64,000 bases of DNA. Source: Nelumbo lutea (Eukaryota; Streptophyta; Magnoliopsida; Proteales; Nelumbonaceae). The stretch spans positions 138,589,017 to 138,653,016 of the forward strand of contig JAKGHH010000001.1 of the NCBI GenBank assembly GCA_022828595.1, read 5' to 3'. A program made the position numbers and the translations under genes. The notes beneath the pieces were generated by a model, which saw only the letters and a program-made list of their open reading frames with translations, was not told where the DNA came from and did no database searches. Every line of letters begins with the position of its first letter. Position 1 is the stretch's first letter. Below, piece by piece: positions 11,138 to 22,941 of this stretch.

Positions 11138-12900
11138 ATGGCTTCTTCCGGCAGTGATTGATGTAATGCCGACCTGAATGCCGTCGAGGAACACCCTCAG
11201 CCCCCCATTGTCTGCATCGGGCAGTTCACCATCCCCCTCTCGGTGGACGGAATCCCTAGCATGAATGTGCCACAAACAGTGGCGCCTGTGAATGTTCCCC
11301 TTCCCCCCTCTATCGAGACAACCTTCGCTGAACCAACCATTGTTCCCCTGGCAACTAGCTAGAACCAACTTGATGATTTGATGCAATCCATGCGGGCCAT
11401 GCAAGCCCAAATGCAGCAGCTTCAGCAACACCAACTCTACTAGCAGCAAGTACTACATCACGTCTCTCAGTACCACTACCAACAACAGTTCCCCCAACTG
11501 CCTCAGAGCCAGCCACAACTCCCGCCTCGACACCCTGTTGTCAAGCAAGTCAAGCCCTCTCCTTAGGGCGGGCGCCTTAACCGGGGAGAAGCTTCCCAGG
11601 CTTAGAACCCCTCCAAAAGCCAAGCCTCATCCCCTGGTAGAAGGGAAAGACCAACTATCCCCGCTTCGCAACATGCCAGCGGATTGGGAACCTCCTGACC
11701 TATCAAGCCAGCGTCAGCTTGGTGTTCTCAGTTCGGGCTCCCGCTCATGGAAAACCAGTTCGGTGCCTTAGCCGCGGACTACCACTAGCAGTCTGGGCCC
11801 GTTGAGCTCGGCAACACTGAAGCAAGTAGCGCCAACACCGGGCCTTCCAAGCAGCCGCGGAGGCGCCGACGAGCTCACCGAACTACCACCCGCATCCTAC
11901 CCGAGTTCAGAGGTAAAGAGGAAGCGAGCTCGGACGAGGTAAAGGTTACCCCTATTCTCTCAGTCCCTTCCCCCCTGTCATCAGAACTCCTCATTGTTCC
12001 CATGCCCAAAGATTTCAAACTCCCCTCGCTAGATAAATATGATGGTTCCTTTGACCCAAGTGATCATGTAGATGCTTTTCAGTCCCAGATGCACCTGGCA
12101 AGGGCCAACGAGTCCTGCATGTGTGTGGCCTTCACTACCACCTTCCGGGGAGTGGCCCACACCTAGTATAGGAACCAGGCCCCCGGGTCGATAAGGAGCT
12201 GGACCCAGTTCATACAAGTCTTCACCGCGCACTTCGTCACCAGCAAGCGGTGCCCCCGAACTGAGGAGAGCCTCCTCGGTATAGTCTAGAAGGAAGGGGA
12301 GTCCATCTAGGGATATATCAAGCGATTCAACGACGTCTACTTACAGATACCACGCCAAGACCCCGCAGTACAGCTTGCAGCGGCCAAGAGGGGAGTGACA
12401 CACAAGGACTTCAAATGACACATGGTGGTCAACCAACATGCAACCATAGCTGAGTTTCTCAAGCTCGCGGACAGGTTCATAAGAACCGAAGAGGAGATCA
12501 ATCAAAGAACTGAGGGTGGGTTTGAAAAAAGGAAGAGGGAAAGCGAGCCTTCCAACCAAGAGGACAGAAGGAAGAAAGACTCAGCTCGGGGGGCAAAGCC
12601 AAGTCAATCATTCCGAGCTCCCGCGCCAGATCGGGCAGACTACACACCCTTGAACACGAAGCGGGCCGAGATCCTAATGACGATCAAGGACGCCCCGTAC
12701 GTAAAGTGTTCGCCCCGTCTGAAAGGGTCCAAATGAAAGGAACAAAAATTTATATTGTAGCTTTCACAGAGACCAAGGTCATAGTACCGAGCACTGTAAG
12801 AATCTCCGTGACGAAATAGAGGAACTCATTCGTCGCGGGTACCTAAGGAATTTTGTACAGAATAATGGTAATAATAATAACAATAAGGCAGGTCGGTAGG
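11138..12900 (+). pseudogene. Tat gag remnant
   Basis: Begins at the ATG reading MASSGSD and stops at once (TGA, 11159-11161). The Gag core is recognisable from about 11990 (FKLPSLDKYDGSFDPSDHVD) through FTAHFVTSKRCPRTEE to FLKLADRFIRTEEEIN. A zinc-binding motif typical of Tat Gag (CSFHRDQGHSTEHC) lies near 12752-12795. Several in-frame TAG codons stand where the family has Trp or Gln, as expected from C-to-T decay. Confidence 0.85.
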
Positions 12901-12989
12901 GGAAGCACAGTAGGGATGCTCTCGAGTCCAGTAACCGGCCAGCTGAGCAGTCACAGAAGTAGCCCCCGGAGGAAAGGCCAGTTCGGGGA

Positions 12990-13708
12990 ATGATCCATAT
13001 GATCGTTGGAGGATTGATTGTAGCGGGTTGCACTTCGGCAGCAGCTCGAGCTTCAACCCGTGAGGCCGCCAAAGAAGAACATAATCCCCCAAAGCGGCCA
13101 AAGACAGAAGACCTCATACTCTTCACCGAGGATGACACGTGCAGAGTTCACTAGCCCCACAACGACGCGCTCGTCATAAAGGTAAAGATCAATGGTTTCA
13201 AAGTTTGGCGCGTCCTCGTCGATTCTGGCAGTTCGACAAACATCCTTTTCAAAGTGGCTTTCGACAAACTCCAGTTCCAAGAGGGTGACTTGAAGCCCGC
13301 GAACACCCCACTGGTTGATTTCAGTGGAGAAGAAGTAAGGCCCCTAGGAAAGGTTACAGTACCTGTGGAAGTCGGCACGTGGCCTAGCACGGTGAGGCTC
13401 GAACATGACTTCTTGGTGGTTGCGACCCCCTCCTCATACAATGCCATAGTAGGTCGGCCGATCACCCACGCTTTAAGGGCTGTGGTCTCCACCTACCATT
13501 TAGCCATGAAGTTCCTCACGAGCTTCGGCATTGGGGTAGTGCAAGGTGACCAGCTTGAGTCCCGCAAATGCTACATCGCCACCCTCAAGGGAAAAGCCAA
13601 GGTGGCCAGCGACCTCGAGCTGGAGCGACCCGTTGAACAGAACGAGGAGCGAGCTACGCCCATGGAGGAGATTGTTCCCATCCTTGTCTCGGTAGAGGAC
13701 CCAACCTG
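12990..13708 (+). pseudogene. Tat aspartic protease remnant
   Basis: Retropepsin-like domain with catalytic DSG (GAT TCT GGC, 13221-13229) in LVDSGSSTNIL. It is followed by VEVGTWPSTVRLEHDFLVV and YNAIVGRPITHALRAVVSTY, the usual region before RT in this lineage. A stop at about 13152-13154 separates it from gag; the downstream part is open to 13708. Confidence 0.85.
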
Positions 13709-13849
13709 AACACTTCAAGTCGGCGCTTCCCTGGAGGAGCCCTTGCGATCCGAACTGGTATGCTTCTTACTCAGTAACTTAGATATTTTCGCTTGGTCCG
13801 TAGTAGAAATGCCCAGCATAGACCCTAACCTCATTAGTTAGACCTATTA

Positions 13850-15060
13850 GACAGAAGAAACACAACCTAGCCCCAGAATGATAGAGGGCAATCGACGAGG
13901 AGGTCGGAAAGCTCCTCGCAGCAGACTTGATAAGGGAAGTTCATTACCCGAGCTGGGTGGCCAACCCCGTTCTGGTGAAAAAGGCCAACGACAAGTGGTG
14001 CATGTGCGTCGACTACACCGACTTGAACTGAGCTTGCCCAAAAGATTGCTTCCCCCTCCCCAGGATCGATCGCCTAGTAGACGCTACCTCGGGGCACGAG
14101 TTGCTAAGCTTCCTGGATGCCTACTCGGGCTAAAATCAAATCGGGATGTACCCAGCCGACGAGGAAAAGATCGCCTTCATAACCGAATTCGGCCTGTACT
14201 GCTACAAAGTTATGCCCTTTGGACTAAAAAACGCTGGGGCAACCTTTCAAAGGCTTGTGAATAAGCTGTTTAAACCCTTAATTTACAGTAAAATAGAATG
14301 TTATGTAAACAACATGGTCGTCAAAACCCAATTTTCACATGAGTTAATACAAGATTTGCATTCTGTCTTTCAAATTCTGCGCCAATTTAGCATGAAGCTA
14401 AACCCAAACAAGTGCGTCTTCGATGTCACCTCGGGTAAATTCCTAGGGTACATCGTCAACTGGCGTGGTATTGAGGCCAACCCAGACAAAATAAAGGCCA
14501 TCTTAGATATGAGACCACCCTAAAAAGTAAAAGAGATTCAGATGTTGAACGACAGGATAGCCGCTCTGAATCGTTTTATGTCCAAATCGACAGACCGCTG
14601 CCTGCCTTTCTTTAAGGCAATGAAAAGCAAAGGGTTCGAATGGAACCCAGGTTGCCAGCTCGCATTTGACGAGCTCAAAAGGTACCTCATCGGTATCCCA
14701 ATTTTGAGCCGGCCCGAAGAGGGCGATGCCCTAGATCTGTATCTCTCAGCAAGTGACGAAGTGGTCAGCTTGGTACTAATAAAGGTAGTAGACCAGGTCC
14801 AACGACCCATCTACTATGTTAGTAAAGTGTTGCAGGGAGCAGAGACGAGATACCTGGAGATAGAAAAACTAACCTACGCATTGGTCATTGCAATCCGCAA
14901 GCTCCGCCCATACATCCAAGCCCATACCATTATCGTCCTCACCGACAAACCCCTGAGGCAAGTGTTACTCAGGCCTGAGGTCTTTGGTCGATTGACGAAG
15001 TGGGCCATCGAGCTCAGTGAGTACGATCTCTAGTACAAGCCGCAAACTGCTATCAAGGCC
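13850..15060 (+). pseudogene. Tat reverse transcriptase and RNase H remnant
   Basis: RT blocks: HYPSWVANPVLVKKANDKW, CVDYTDLN, then a stop, FPLPRIDRLVDATSG, FITEFGLYCYKVMPFGLKNA and FQRLVNKLF. The catalytic box reads YVNN (14302-14313) instead of YVDD, so both metal-binding Asp codons are changed. RNase H follows (FVAEYT at its end; IEKLTYALVIAIRKLRPY). In-frame stops lie near 14030, 14131, 14521 and 15031. Inactive both by stops and by its active site. Confidence 0.9.
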
Positions 15061-15234
15061 CAAGCTTTGGCGGATTTTGTTGCGGAATACACATTCAGCT
15101 TTGAAGTCCCTAGCCCGGTTGAGCACGAAGCCCCCAGTCCAGGTGAGCTCAATGCTCCCAGGCCGGTTGAATCCAAGCACCGTAAGGTCGTACCCAGTTC
15201 GGTATCTCTCCTGGTTAGGCCAAACGTGAACTGG

Positions 15235-15640
15235 GATGAAGAGCCTTGGATCCTTCACGTAGATGGCTCCTCAAATCAGCAAGGCGACGGAGCCGGAATA
15301 GTTCTTCACGGTCCGAGTGGCACAAAACTGGAGTATGCACTATGCTTCGAGTTCGCGGCATCCAACAATGAGGTGGAGTACGAGGCGTTGATAGCCGGGC
15401 TAGCCTTGGCCCAAGAGGTAGGAGCAAAACACATCGTCATTTGTAGTGATTCCCAGCTTGTGGTCAATCAGGTTACATGCGAATACGAAGCCCGCGAACT
15501 GACTATGATCGCATACTTAGCTAAAGTAAAGGAGACTTTACTTGACTTCCGGTCAAACTTCATCAGGCAAATCCCGAGGTCGGAGAATGCCGAGGTCGAT
15601 GCCCTGTCTCGGTTAGCCAGCACCAGTGATAACACCATGA
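15235..15640 (+). pseudogene. Second (archaeal-type) RNase H domain of the Tat pol
   Basis: EEPWILHVDGSSNQQGDGAG, then NNEVEYEALIAGLALA, CSDSQLVVNQV and NAEVDALSRLAS. The acidic residues of an RNase H site (D, E, D, D) are all present, unlike in the neighbouring RT. This extra domain between RNase H and integrase places the element in the Tat lineage. The open frame ends in a G-run (about 15681-15692), where the conserved frame shifts. Confidence 0.88.
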
Positions 15641-15842
15641 GCACCGTGTACATAGAAGACTTACCTCGGCCTAGCATTCTCGGGGGGGGGGGGCAGAGGA
15701 GGTTGCTCCTGTCATCCAAGCAGAGTCGAGCTGGATCGATCAACTCGCGAGCTTCCTGCTACATGGGACCCTCCCCGCAGACCGCAATGCCGCCAGAAGG
15801 GTAGAGCGCTAGGTAGCCAAGTACGTCATAATAGACGGACGG

Positions 15843-16958
15843 TTGTACCGAATATCTTACACGCTCCCCTACCTACGCTGCTTGCGACCTCCGAAAGTCA
15901 AGCTTGTACTTCACGACATTCATGAAGGCCTGTGCAGCGGACACTTGGGGGGCAGGGCCCTCACTCAAAAAACACTACGACAAGGGTACTATTGGCCAAC
16001 AATGAAAGCAGACGCCGTTGAGTTAGTCAGAAAATGCGATAAGTGCCAGAAGCATACCAATATCCACCATCAGCCTGCTGCTGACCTCAAGTATCTCACT
16101 AGTCCATGGCCCTTTGCGTAATTAGACATCGACCTACTCGAGCCATTCCCGCTAGCAATAGGTGGGAGGAAGTTCCTAGTAGTGGCAGTAGATTACTTCA
16201 CGAAGTGGGTAGAAGCTGAACCTCTTGCGACAATCACAGCTCGAAATGTCCATAACTTCTTTTGGAAGAACATAGTGTGCCGCTACGGGTTACCTCGGAT
16301 ACTGATTTCTGACAATGACAAACAGTTCGAGGATATCAAATTCCAGGAATGGTGCCAAGACATGGGAATTCGGCAGAACTTCACGTCGGTCGCACACCCG
16401 CAAGCAAACGGTCAGGCAGAAGTCACGAACAGAGCTATCCTCCGTGGGCTGAAGGCCAGGCTAGACCGAGCTAAAGGACTATGGGCGGACGAGCTACCCA
16501 GGGTCCTATGGGCCTACCGAACTACAGAGAAGACCGCCACCGGAGAAACTCCCTTCAACCTCACCTACAGCACAGAAGCAATCATCTCAGCCAAAATCAA
16601 AACCCCCTCATTACGACTGGAAGCGTACGGCAACAAGACCAATGACGATGAGCTACGTACCAACCTCGACCTACTCGATGAGGTGAGGGACCTCGCCTAC
16701 ATCAGGACCGCAACATACCAGCAAAGGGTAGCTCGGTACTACAATGCCAGTGTCAAGAAGCGAAACTTCCGTTTCGGAGACCTAGTTCTCCGCAAGGTCA
16801 TGGTACTTGAGCCCAGCGTTGGCAAGCTTAGGCCAAACTGGGAAAGACCCTACCGAGTAAAGAGAGTACTCGGAGGAGCGTACGAGCTTGAAACCCTGGA
16901 GGGTAGACAAATACCCCAGGCATGGAACATCGTCAACTTAAGGCAATATTACCTGTAA
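15843..16958 (+). pseudogene. Tat integrase remnant
   Basis: HHCC zinc region (HEGLCSGHLGG ... CDKCQKH), one in-frame TAA at about 16120, then the catalytic core: Asp in DIDLLEPFP, Asp in ISDNDKQFED, Glu in ANGQAEVTNRA. The C-terminal part (LRPNWERPYRVKRVLGGAYE) ends at 16958. Most of the core is one open frame of 258 codons from 16182. Confidence 0.9.
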
Positions 16959-17406
16959 ATTACCGAACTAAGTGGACTATGAGCCACCCCCAGAGCCTAA
17001 GGGCCAGAATGCCAAGCTAACAAGGACCTCGGCACCATAAGACCCAGTCGCCTCTTCGGCATAGGCAAAGCCTAGGAAAGTATCCTAGCCAAAGGGTTAA
17101 AGCGCCGAGCTGATGATGACCTTGGCACCTCTGCAACGCAAACCAAGTGTTAGCGCCGAAAGAGCAGGAAAAACGGGTATGAAAGCCGAGGTGCGTAGCC
17201 CATTCCGAGCTAGATCTATTGAAGACACCAATAAACCGACCCAGGCGGAGAACAGATCGGGCGTATAGGCTTACTATGTTAACTCGCCTCGAGAAACCCC
17301 CTCGCTTTGGGGACCTAACTCTAACAATTCGGCAATATAATCACTTCGGCAAAAGGAAAGAATGACTGCAAAACACTTAAACAAAAGGTATTTCATTACC
17401 AATTTT
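16959..17406. other. Tat 3' spacer between integrase and antisense ORF
   Basis: About 450 bases with no coding frame of note. Part of the long spacer seen in Tat elements; if the antisense gene is transcribed, its 3' end would lie here. Confidence 0.6.
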
Positions 17407-19357
17407 TCATTTACAATCTATTAAAAAAAAATGAGCTCCCAGGCTTGGCACATATCTCTTCGGAAGCACACCTCTCTCGCCCAAAACATCAGCAGGAACT
17501 TTGGCGGCACTCGAGGCGTCTACTTCATCTTCAGAGTCTGGGTCGTTGTCAGCAGCGAGAGCCATCTCCGGAGTGATACGCGAAGTGGTTATAGCACGGG
17601 TGTCGAGTTCGGGGTACGCATGCCTTATCATCCACTGGCTCAGTTTGAAACCCCTCCGATACGAGCCCACCATCAGGTTGTCAAAGCGCTCCGACGTGAT
17701 GTAATTGTTGACGGCTTTCACTTTAGCGTCCTCGAGGGCCTGGAAGAAGATCTCGGACTTCTCCTTGATATCGGCCTTGAGGTATTCCACCTCATGCTCC
17801 AAGACCCCTTTTGAGGTCGCGAGGTGCTTTACAACGAGCTTCAAGGCGTCGTTCTCTCTCCGGAGCCTTTCCAACTCATTCTTCTGAGCTGAAGTGTCAC
17901 CCTCAAGACAATGGATCCGCTCCTGAGTTGCCCTCAGTTCGGCATGCGTTGCATGGGAAGCCTCTTCGGCAACCTGTGCTCGATTTAGACTCCTCTCTGA
18001 TTGAAGAATTAGAGTGTGGATAGAGGAGTTCACCTGCCAAGTGAGAAACAAGTCAGTCCGGCGAGAAGAGAATAACACAGCATAAAGAAAAAGACAAGGG
18101 AGACCACTTGGACTTACCACCATAGCATGAGACGCAGCGCGTGCGCCGATGTGACCCAAAGGTAGGTTAGCCCATGCCGAAACCTCCGCAGGATAGACAA
18201 CCTTCTTTCTTTTGCGGAGAGCACAGCTTGGAGTCAGCACGCTACCAGCCCCCTTCTGGCTCCCCTAACTGGAGAGCATTGTCTGGGTATGGGAAGCTTC
18301 CGTGGTATCAACCTCCCGAGCTTCCATGACCTCGGGCTCCGCTGCGACCTCTGGGATAGTCCCGACCACCTCGGGCTCCCTAGGAGACTCTAGGTTGATG
18401 ACTGGAGGATAGCTTGGGACTTCGGGCTCCACAGCCCGAGGAGACTCGATGCGAGCCCGCTTAGTAACCTGCTTCCTTCTCTTCATCCCGTCGAGCAAGT
18501 TGAGACTGCGTGTCTTCTCTGCCTCCAGACACCTATGAAAAGAAATCGACATTAGTAAAAAAAAAAAAAACTGAGTAAAGAAACCTACCCGGACTCAGAC
18601 CGGCCTAAATAACCTTGGCCTCCGTAAGGTAATCTCCGCACTCGAGCCTGACCTGGGCCCAAGGTTGGAAGGTCTTCGCCGTGTCTTTATCTAACATGAC
18701 AACAGGGTCGGGAACCATTGCCCTCCAATGAGAGGGAAACGGCCACCCCGTAGAACTCCGTACCACGAAGTAGTCTCGCTTCCACGCCAGGACCTTACTT
18801 GGAAGCTTGTGTAGAAGTTTAAATCCCGGGCGGGGAGACAGGTAATAGGCCCACCTGTGCTCAGGGAGGAAGCTCGCTTGTTTCTTAAGCATAAGAAGGG
18901 CGGAAAAAATTTCTAAGTCTAGAGGAATGACATGTTCACAGCAGAGAGATGGTCCCAACGACATTGCAGATGGAGTTCGGGTGGAGCTGACTGACGGTGA
19001 CGCCGAAGTGATTCAAAACTTCGACGATTAGGGGATAAAAAGGAAGGCACAGCCTGGCAATGAGCTGCTCCTGGAAAATCACGATCTCATCCGGACCGTG
19101 ATCCCAAGGGAAGTCACCCGTAGGTAAGCTATAAGTATACTCCCCGGGCAGGTTGAACTGACAAACAAGAGACCAAAGTCTCTCAGATGTCATAGTGGAG
19201 GGTCCGAACTTGTCTGGCATCCGAACTCGACGAGAAGTGTCCGGACTGAAGGCCCTACCTCCGGCTCATCCAAAAGGCTGTCGAAAGAGGCAGCTCGACC
19301 TGAAGTCTCCGCCTCAGGCCCTCCTAAAAGACTATCTAAGCTACCCGAACTAGACAT
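17407..19357 (-). pseudogene. Antisense additional ORF of the Tat element (gypsy-type plant transposon protein)
   Basis: Reads opposite to gag-pol. From the ATG at 19355-19357 it starts MSSSGSLDSLLGGPEAETSG, shifts frame near MPDKFGPSTMTSERLW (19220), and continues through LPFYPLIVEVLNHFGVTVSQ and (18605-18964) WAYYLSPRPGFKLLHKLPSK. It then runs as blocks at 18265-18552 (Glu/Pro-rich, basic RRKQVTKRAR) and 17407-18240 (a long heptad-like segment from QVAEEASHATHAELRATQER to about KSEIFFQALEDAKVK, then SYRRGFKLSQWMIRHAYPEL). This resembles the 'putative gypsy type transposon' domain family (PF04195-like) with a coiled-coil tail. Gaps between blocks look like introns or decay. Function unknown. 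Confidence 0.75.
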
Positions 19358-19844
19358 TGAAAATGAAAGGAAATTGAAAGAAGCTAAGGGGACTCACCAA
19401 GGGAAAGCTACCGATCTACGAAAAGTGACGCGAGCTGAAGACCTTTGACGCGAGCTCAAGAAACAAGCACTGAATACTGGCGAAGGAAAAGTGACCAGGG
19501 CCCCCACTATTTATAGCTGCTATGCCCACGCATCAACGGTCAAGATCAAAGCCATACAACGGCTTTCAGGAAAACCGTCTGGAAGAACCCCGAGGTTAAA
19601 TCAGTTTAGCGCGAACTTTTGACGTCTAAAAACTGATAATCGTTTGACGTCCGTGCGTGAGCTGTATGCGACCCGGGTGGACCTTTCGTCGAGCCGAGCT
19701 GACCCTGGTCGAGCCAAGAGAATAGGCGAGTCAGACCGAAGGATCTCCGAACTGGACGAAGCACGCCACGGGGCAAATCCACCCGTCAGTTCGTGAACTC
19801 CCCATGTCGGGTCAAGACCCAGGGCACGGGGAGTGGGGAGCAAT
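19358..19844. other. Tat spacer upstream of the antisense ORF
   Basis: Region between the antisense ATG and the right LTR. If the antisense gene had its own promoter it would be here. TATTTATAG at 19508-19516 reads CTATAAATA on the minus strand, about 150 bases upstream of the antisense ATG, and could serve as a TATA box (inference). Confidence 0.5.
19827..19844 (+). promoter_or_regulatory. Polypurine tract
   Basis: Purine-rich ACGGGGAGTGGGGAGCAA directly before the right LTR; the expected plus-strand priming site. Confidence 0.7.
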
Positions 19845-20642
19845 TGATGGAGGTAGATTTGGCCCGACCCCTTGGCTGTGCGACACGTGGAAGCAATTGG
19901 GTATGACTTGGTAGGAGCGTCAGCTCGGCACAACGACATAGCCATATCCCAAGAAGAGGCCCGAGCTCCCCAAGGAGAGGCCCCGAGCTCCCCAAAAGGA
20001 ACCCACGCTTCCTAGGAGGTAGAACCCGAGCCTTACAAGGAACCCCGCGAAGGGCGAAGCCCAGACTGATCCACCTCGGGTTAGTCCGGGCCACACCCCG
20101 GCACCTCGGGTCAGTCTGGGCCCATCTCCTACCTGAACTTAAGACTTCACCTCGTGCACCACCCCGACACTTTGGCTCCAGGTCGCAAGACTGAATAACC
20201 GTACCTGACAAAGAAGTCTGTACTCTGAGGCGGCACGCCTGACTGATCATGGATTTGACAAATGAGAACCGCACTCCAATGGCCACTTGCTACCGCCATC
20301 TTAGTTGTTGCAGAGACGGCCCTGTCAGAGAAGACAGTGGCGGTTATGCCTGCCCCCCACAGAGACGGTTACACCTGATTTGGCAGAGGCTTGGGAGTGA
20401 GTGCACCAGGGTGGTTATAAAAGGCCCTCTTCCCCCAGAGCAAAGGTAGGTGATTTTTTGCGCCTTCTGGTCTCAGAATCTCTCATCCTCTTGCCTTCTC
20501 AAAAGTACTAACTTGAGCATCGGAGCATTCCTACCAGGTTCCTCCCCCGGGAATCTCTTGTTTCCTCCCTGTTTCAGGCATCTCCTGCTCCATCAAAGAC
20601 AAGGTTACCGGCAGCTAGGATCGACCGGGTCGTGCATCATCA
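19845..20642 (+). repeat. Right LTR of the Tat element
   Basis: Co-linear with the left LTR, with small indels and many transitions. Starts TGATGGAGGTAG after a purine-rich tract, ends CGTGCATCATCA, and is followed directly by GGTTT. Confidence 0.95.
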
Positions 20643-20879
20643 GGTTTCACCATAGATGCACCCCTATTTATTAAGATGGACAATTATTGAATTACCCATA
20701 TACTTAAACAAAAAAAAAAATCCCAGGATAAATATTTAAAATAAATGCAAATGTAGTTATACTTTGATACCAATTTTGCTTTCCAATCCCTTTAGAAATT
20801 TGTGGCTTTTTATATTTTAAAAAATAAAAAAAACAATCAAGTATTACTTATACCAATTCAACTTCCTAAGAAAACTAAA

Positions 20880-21188
20880 GGCCTCTTTGGTTCATGGGAA
20901 TAGGGCCTGGAATCAGAATTGGAAAGGGCCATTCCAATTCCAACTGCTTGGTTAGGTGGAATTGGAATTCCATTCCCATTCCGAGTGGAATAGCATTCCC
21001 TTATTTGAGGGAAATGGTCATTCCCTCCCTCTCCCTTGGGAATGAAATCCCATTCCAATTTATTTCAATTCTTGTTTTGATTCCTATTTGTACCAAACAA
21101 ATTATGGAAATAGACCATTCCAATTTCAATCCCAACACACTTTGATTCTGATTCCAATTCCAATTCTAATTACAAACCAAACGAACCC
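20880..21188. mobile_element. MITE, Harbinger/Tourist-like
   Basis: Ends GGCCTCTTTGGTT and AACCAAACGAACCC are imperfect inverted repeats, with TAAA on both sides. The inside is rich in GGAATTGGAATTCC-type motifs. A related copy lies in opposite sense at 42233-42494. Confidence 0.65.
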
Positions 21189-21808
21189 TAAATATAATCA
21201 CTCACTTTAACACCACCTCCCCCATTGTATCTCTTCTAATAATTATGAAGTTAGGAAAATTTAGGTTCTGTCCGCCTCAAAAATTTTTATTGATTAATTA
21301 GTTTTATTTACCAACACCTCCATCCCTGTATAAGTTAATGTAAATATAATTATATTTTGGGCCAATTCAGTAAAATGGGATTTTAAAGCATTTTATTATC
21401 ATTTCCCGTCGCAAGGAATAAAGGAAGAGAGGTTTTTGCATATTTCTTTAAAAAAGTGTAGTGGAGGAAGTTTTTTGCTAATATGAAAAAACCAAACAGA
21501 TTAGGTATTTCTGACCTTGTATTGGCTCAAGTTTCATAATTAATTATCATCTTTTGTTAAAATATATAGAGAGAGGTTTAAGTGATTTTTGAATAATACA
21601 GGGGTGTTTACGTAATTTTCCTTGTTTAAATTGATTCACTTTCACAAGTGAGGGATGAGATTCGAGAACAAAGCAAGTCAGCAACCTAAAAGGGTTCACA
21701 AGCTCCGCCAGAATTTGCCACCTGTAAATTCCTACATCCAAACCGTGGTTGACAATATAGAGAAAGAGATGTTAAAACTTAAAATCATCAAATGCCATTT
21801 TTTTTCTT
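21189..21808. other. Intergenic, nothing recognised
   Basis: AT-rich non-coding sequence between a MITE and the Pack-TIR element. No conserved frame. Confidence 0.5.
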
Positions 21809-22076
21809 GGGTAAATTATAAAGACCCCTCTATATTTTGTTTTTTTTATAAATACCCTCCTGTAAAGACCCCCTTCTATTAGTCTTCTGTTGAAATTTAT
21901 TGTTACAATATTTTTTAATTCTCATACTACCCTTGGGAGAAAAACACTGTTATGCAGATTTCCGAACTCCTCCCTCTCTTTCCCTCTCTTTGTCTGGAGC
22001 TGAAAACCAGAAACATTTTATAAAGGAAATGTTCAACTTCTAGTGTATTCTCTTTTTTTCCTGATCCGCAACCACA

Positions 22077-22457
22077 ATGAAAGTTGTGCTTTCTAGAACC
22101 AGTTCGGCTCCAGTTCAGGCATCTATCATTCTTAGTTCAACGAAGACATCTCTCTACGATCAGGATTCAACCACTGGAATCTTGTTCTCCGATAAAAATA
22201 GGAAAACTGGGGTTTCTTTGAGGTTGTCGCTACATTTCCACATCAGAGACAAGAAGGATGATGCTTCGAGGAGGATTCGACGAGCATTGTCCAAAACCAA
22301 CATGATCTGGTCGATTAACAAAGAATCAAGCCTGTTGTCTCAGTTGAATGGGGCCGGATCTCGGTTTTCTCCTGGAAGGATATCAGATGTGGAAGGGCTT
22401 CATGAATATGCCACAGATCGATCTAGAAGAATCAAATGGGCAGCTATGTATAATTAA
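22077..22457 (+). pseudogene. Captured host gene fragment, N-terminal part (unknown plant protein)
   Basis: Open frame of 126 codons starting MKVVLSRTSSAPVQASIILS, with basic segments (RRIRRALSKTN) and polar, disordered-looking sequence. The style resembles the N-termini of a plant TPR-like protein family, but no TPR is present, so this is only a suggestion. It lies between the TIRs of the 21809-23305 element and ends without a recognisable domain. Confidence 0.4.
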
Positions 22458-22752
22458 TAATATAAAAAGAAAAGTGATCAAATAGATTTAGAAGCTATGG
22501 TAGGAGGATCCTATATGAGATCTTATTACAATCTGTACAAAATACAGAGATTATATAAGTAATTACTTAATTATCACTCGCTACACCCTGAACTTAATTA
22601 GATGTCATGACTCATGATCAGTCTCCTCTCCTATGTTCAGTTTTGACCACGAGGTCGAGGTCCATGGAAAAAAAATGGATGATTTTCTTTGTGTTCAAAT
22701 TTGCTGAAGAGATATCAGATATGATCGATCAACTGAGAAAACAAGAAATGCA

Positions 22753-22941
22753 TCAAGTCTCAGATGGAGACTTGGCACAGCAAACGACGTCCAGAAACAT
22801 GCTTTCATCATAGGGGATGCAGAACTTGGAGTCGGCAATGAAGTTGCAGGTCGCAGAGGGAAACACTCTACTGCCCATCTTTCTCCATCTTCTGAGGCAG
22901 GCATTGAAGATCTTCCCTGTCATAGTCTTCAAGTTTATCAT
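22753..22941 (-). pseudogene. Captured SAUR-like gene with its centre deleted
   Basis: Frame of 62 codons from the ATG at 22939-22941. The N-terminal half (FNACLRRWRKMGSRVFPSA) matches the start of SAUR auxin-responsive proteins. The C-terminal half (ADSKFCIPYDESMFLDVVCC) matches the SAUR end. The central SAUR core between them is missing, joined at about residue 34. A CT-repeat leader (22946-22966 on plus as GA repeats) precedes it, as in many plant 5' UTRs. Without the core it is unlikely to act as a SAUR. Confidence 0.6.

Larger units (their letters stand above)
10241..20642 (+). mobile_element. Complete, inactive Ty3/Gypsy retrotransposon of the Tat lineage
   Basis: A 10.4-kb element flanked by a perfect 5-bp target duplication GGTTT (10236-10240 and 20643-20647). 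The LTRs begin TGATGG and end ATCATCA. A primer-binding site (TGGCGCCGTC) follows the left LTR and a purine tract precedes the right LTR. Domain order is gag, protease, RT, RNase H, a second (archaeal-type) RNase H, integrase, then an antisense ORF region before the right LTR. The second RNase H and the long 3' spacer with extra ORFs are hallmarks of Tat elements. Stops and frameshifts are spread throughout and the two LTRs differ by many C/T and G/A changes, so the insertion is not recent. Confidence 0.96.
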
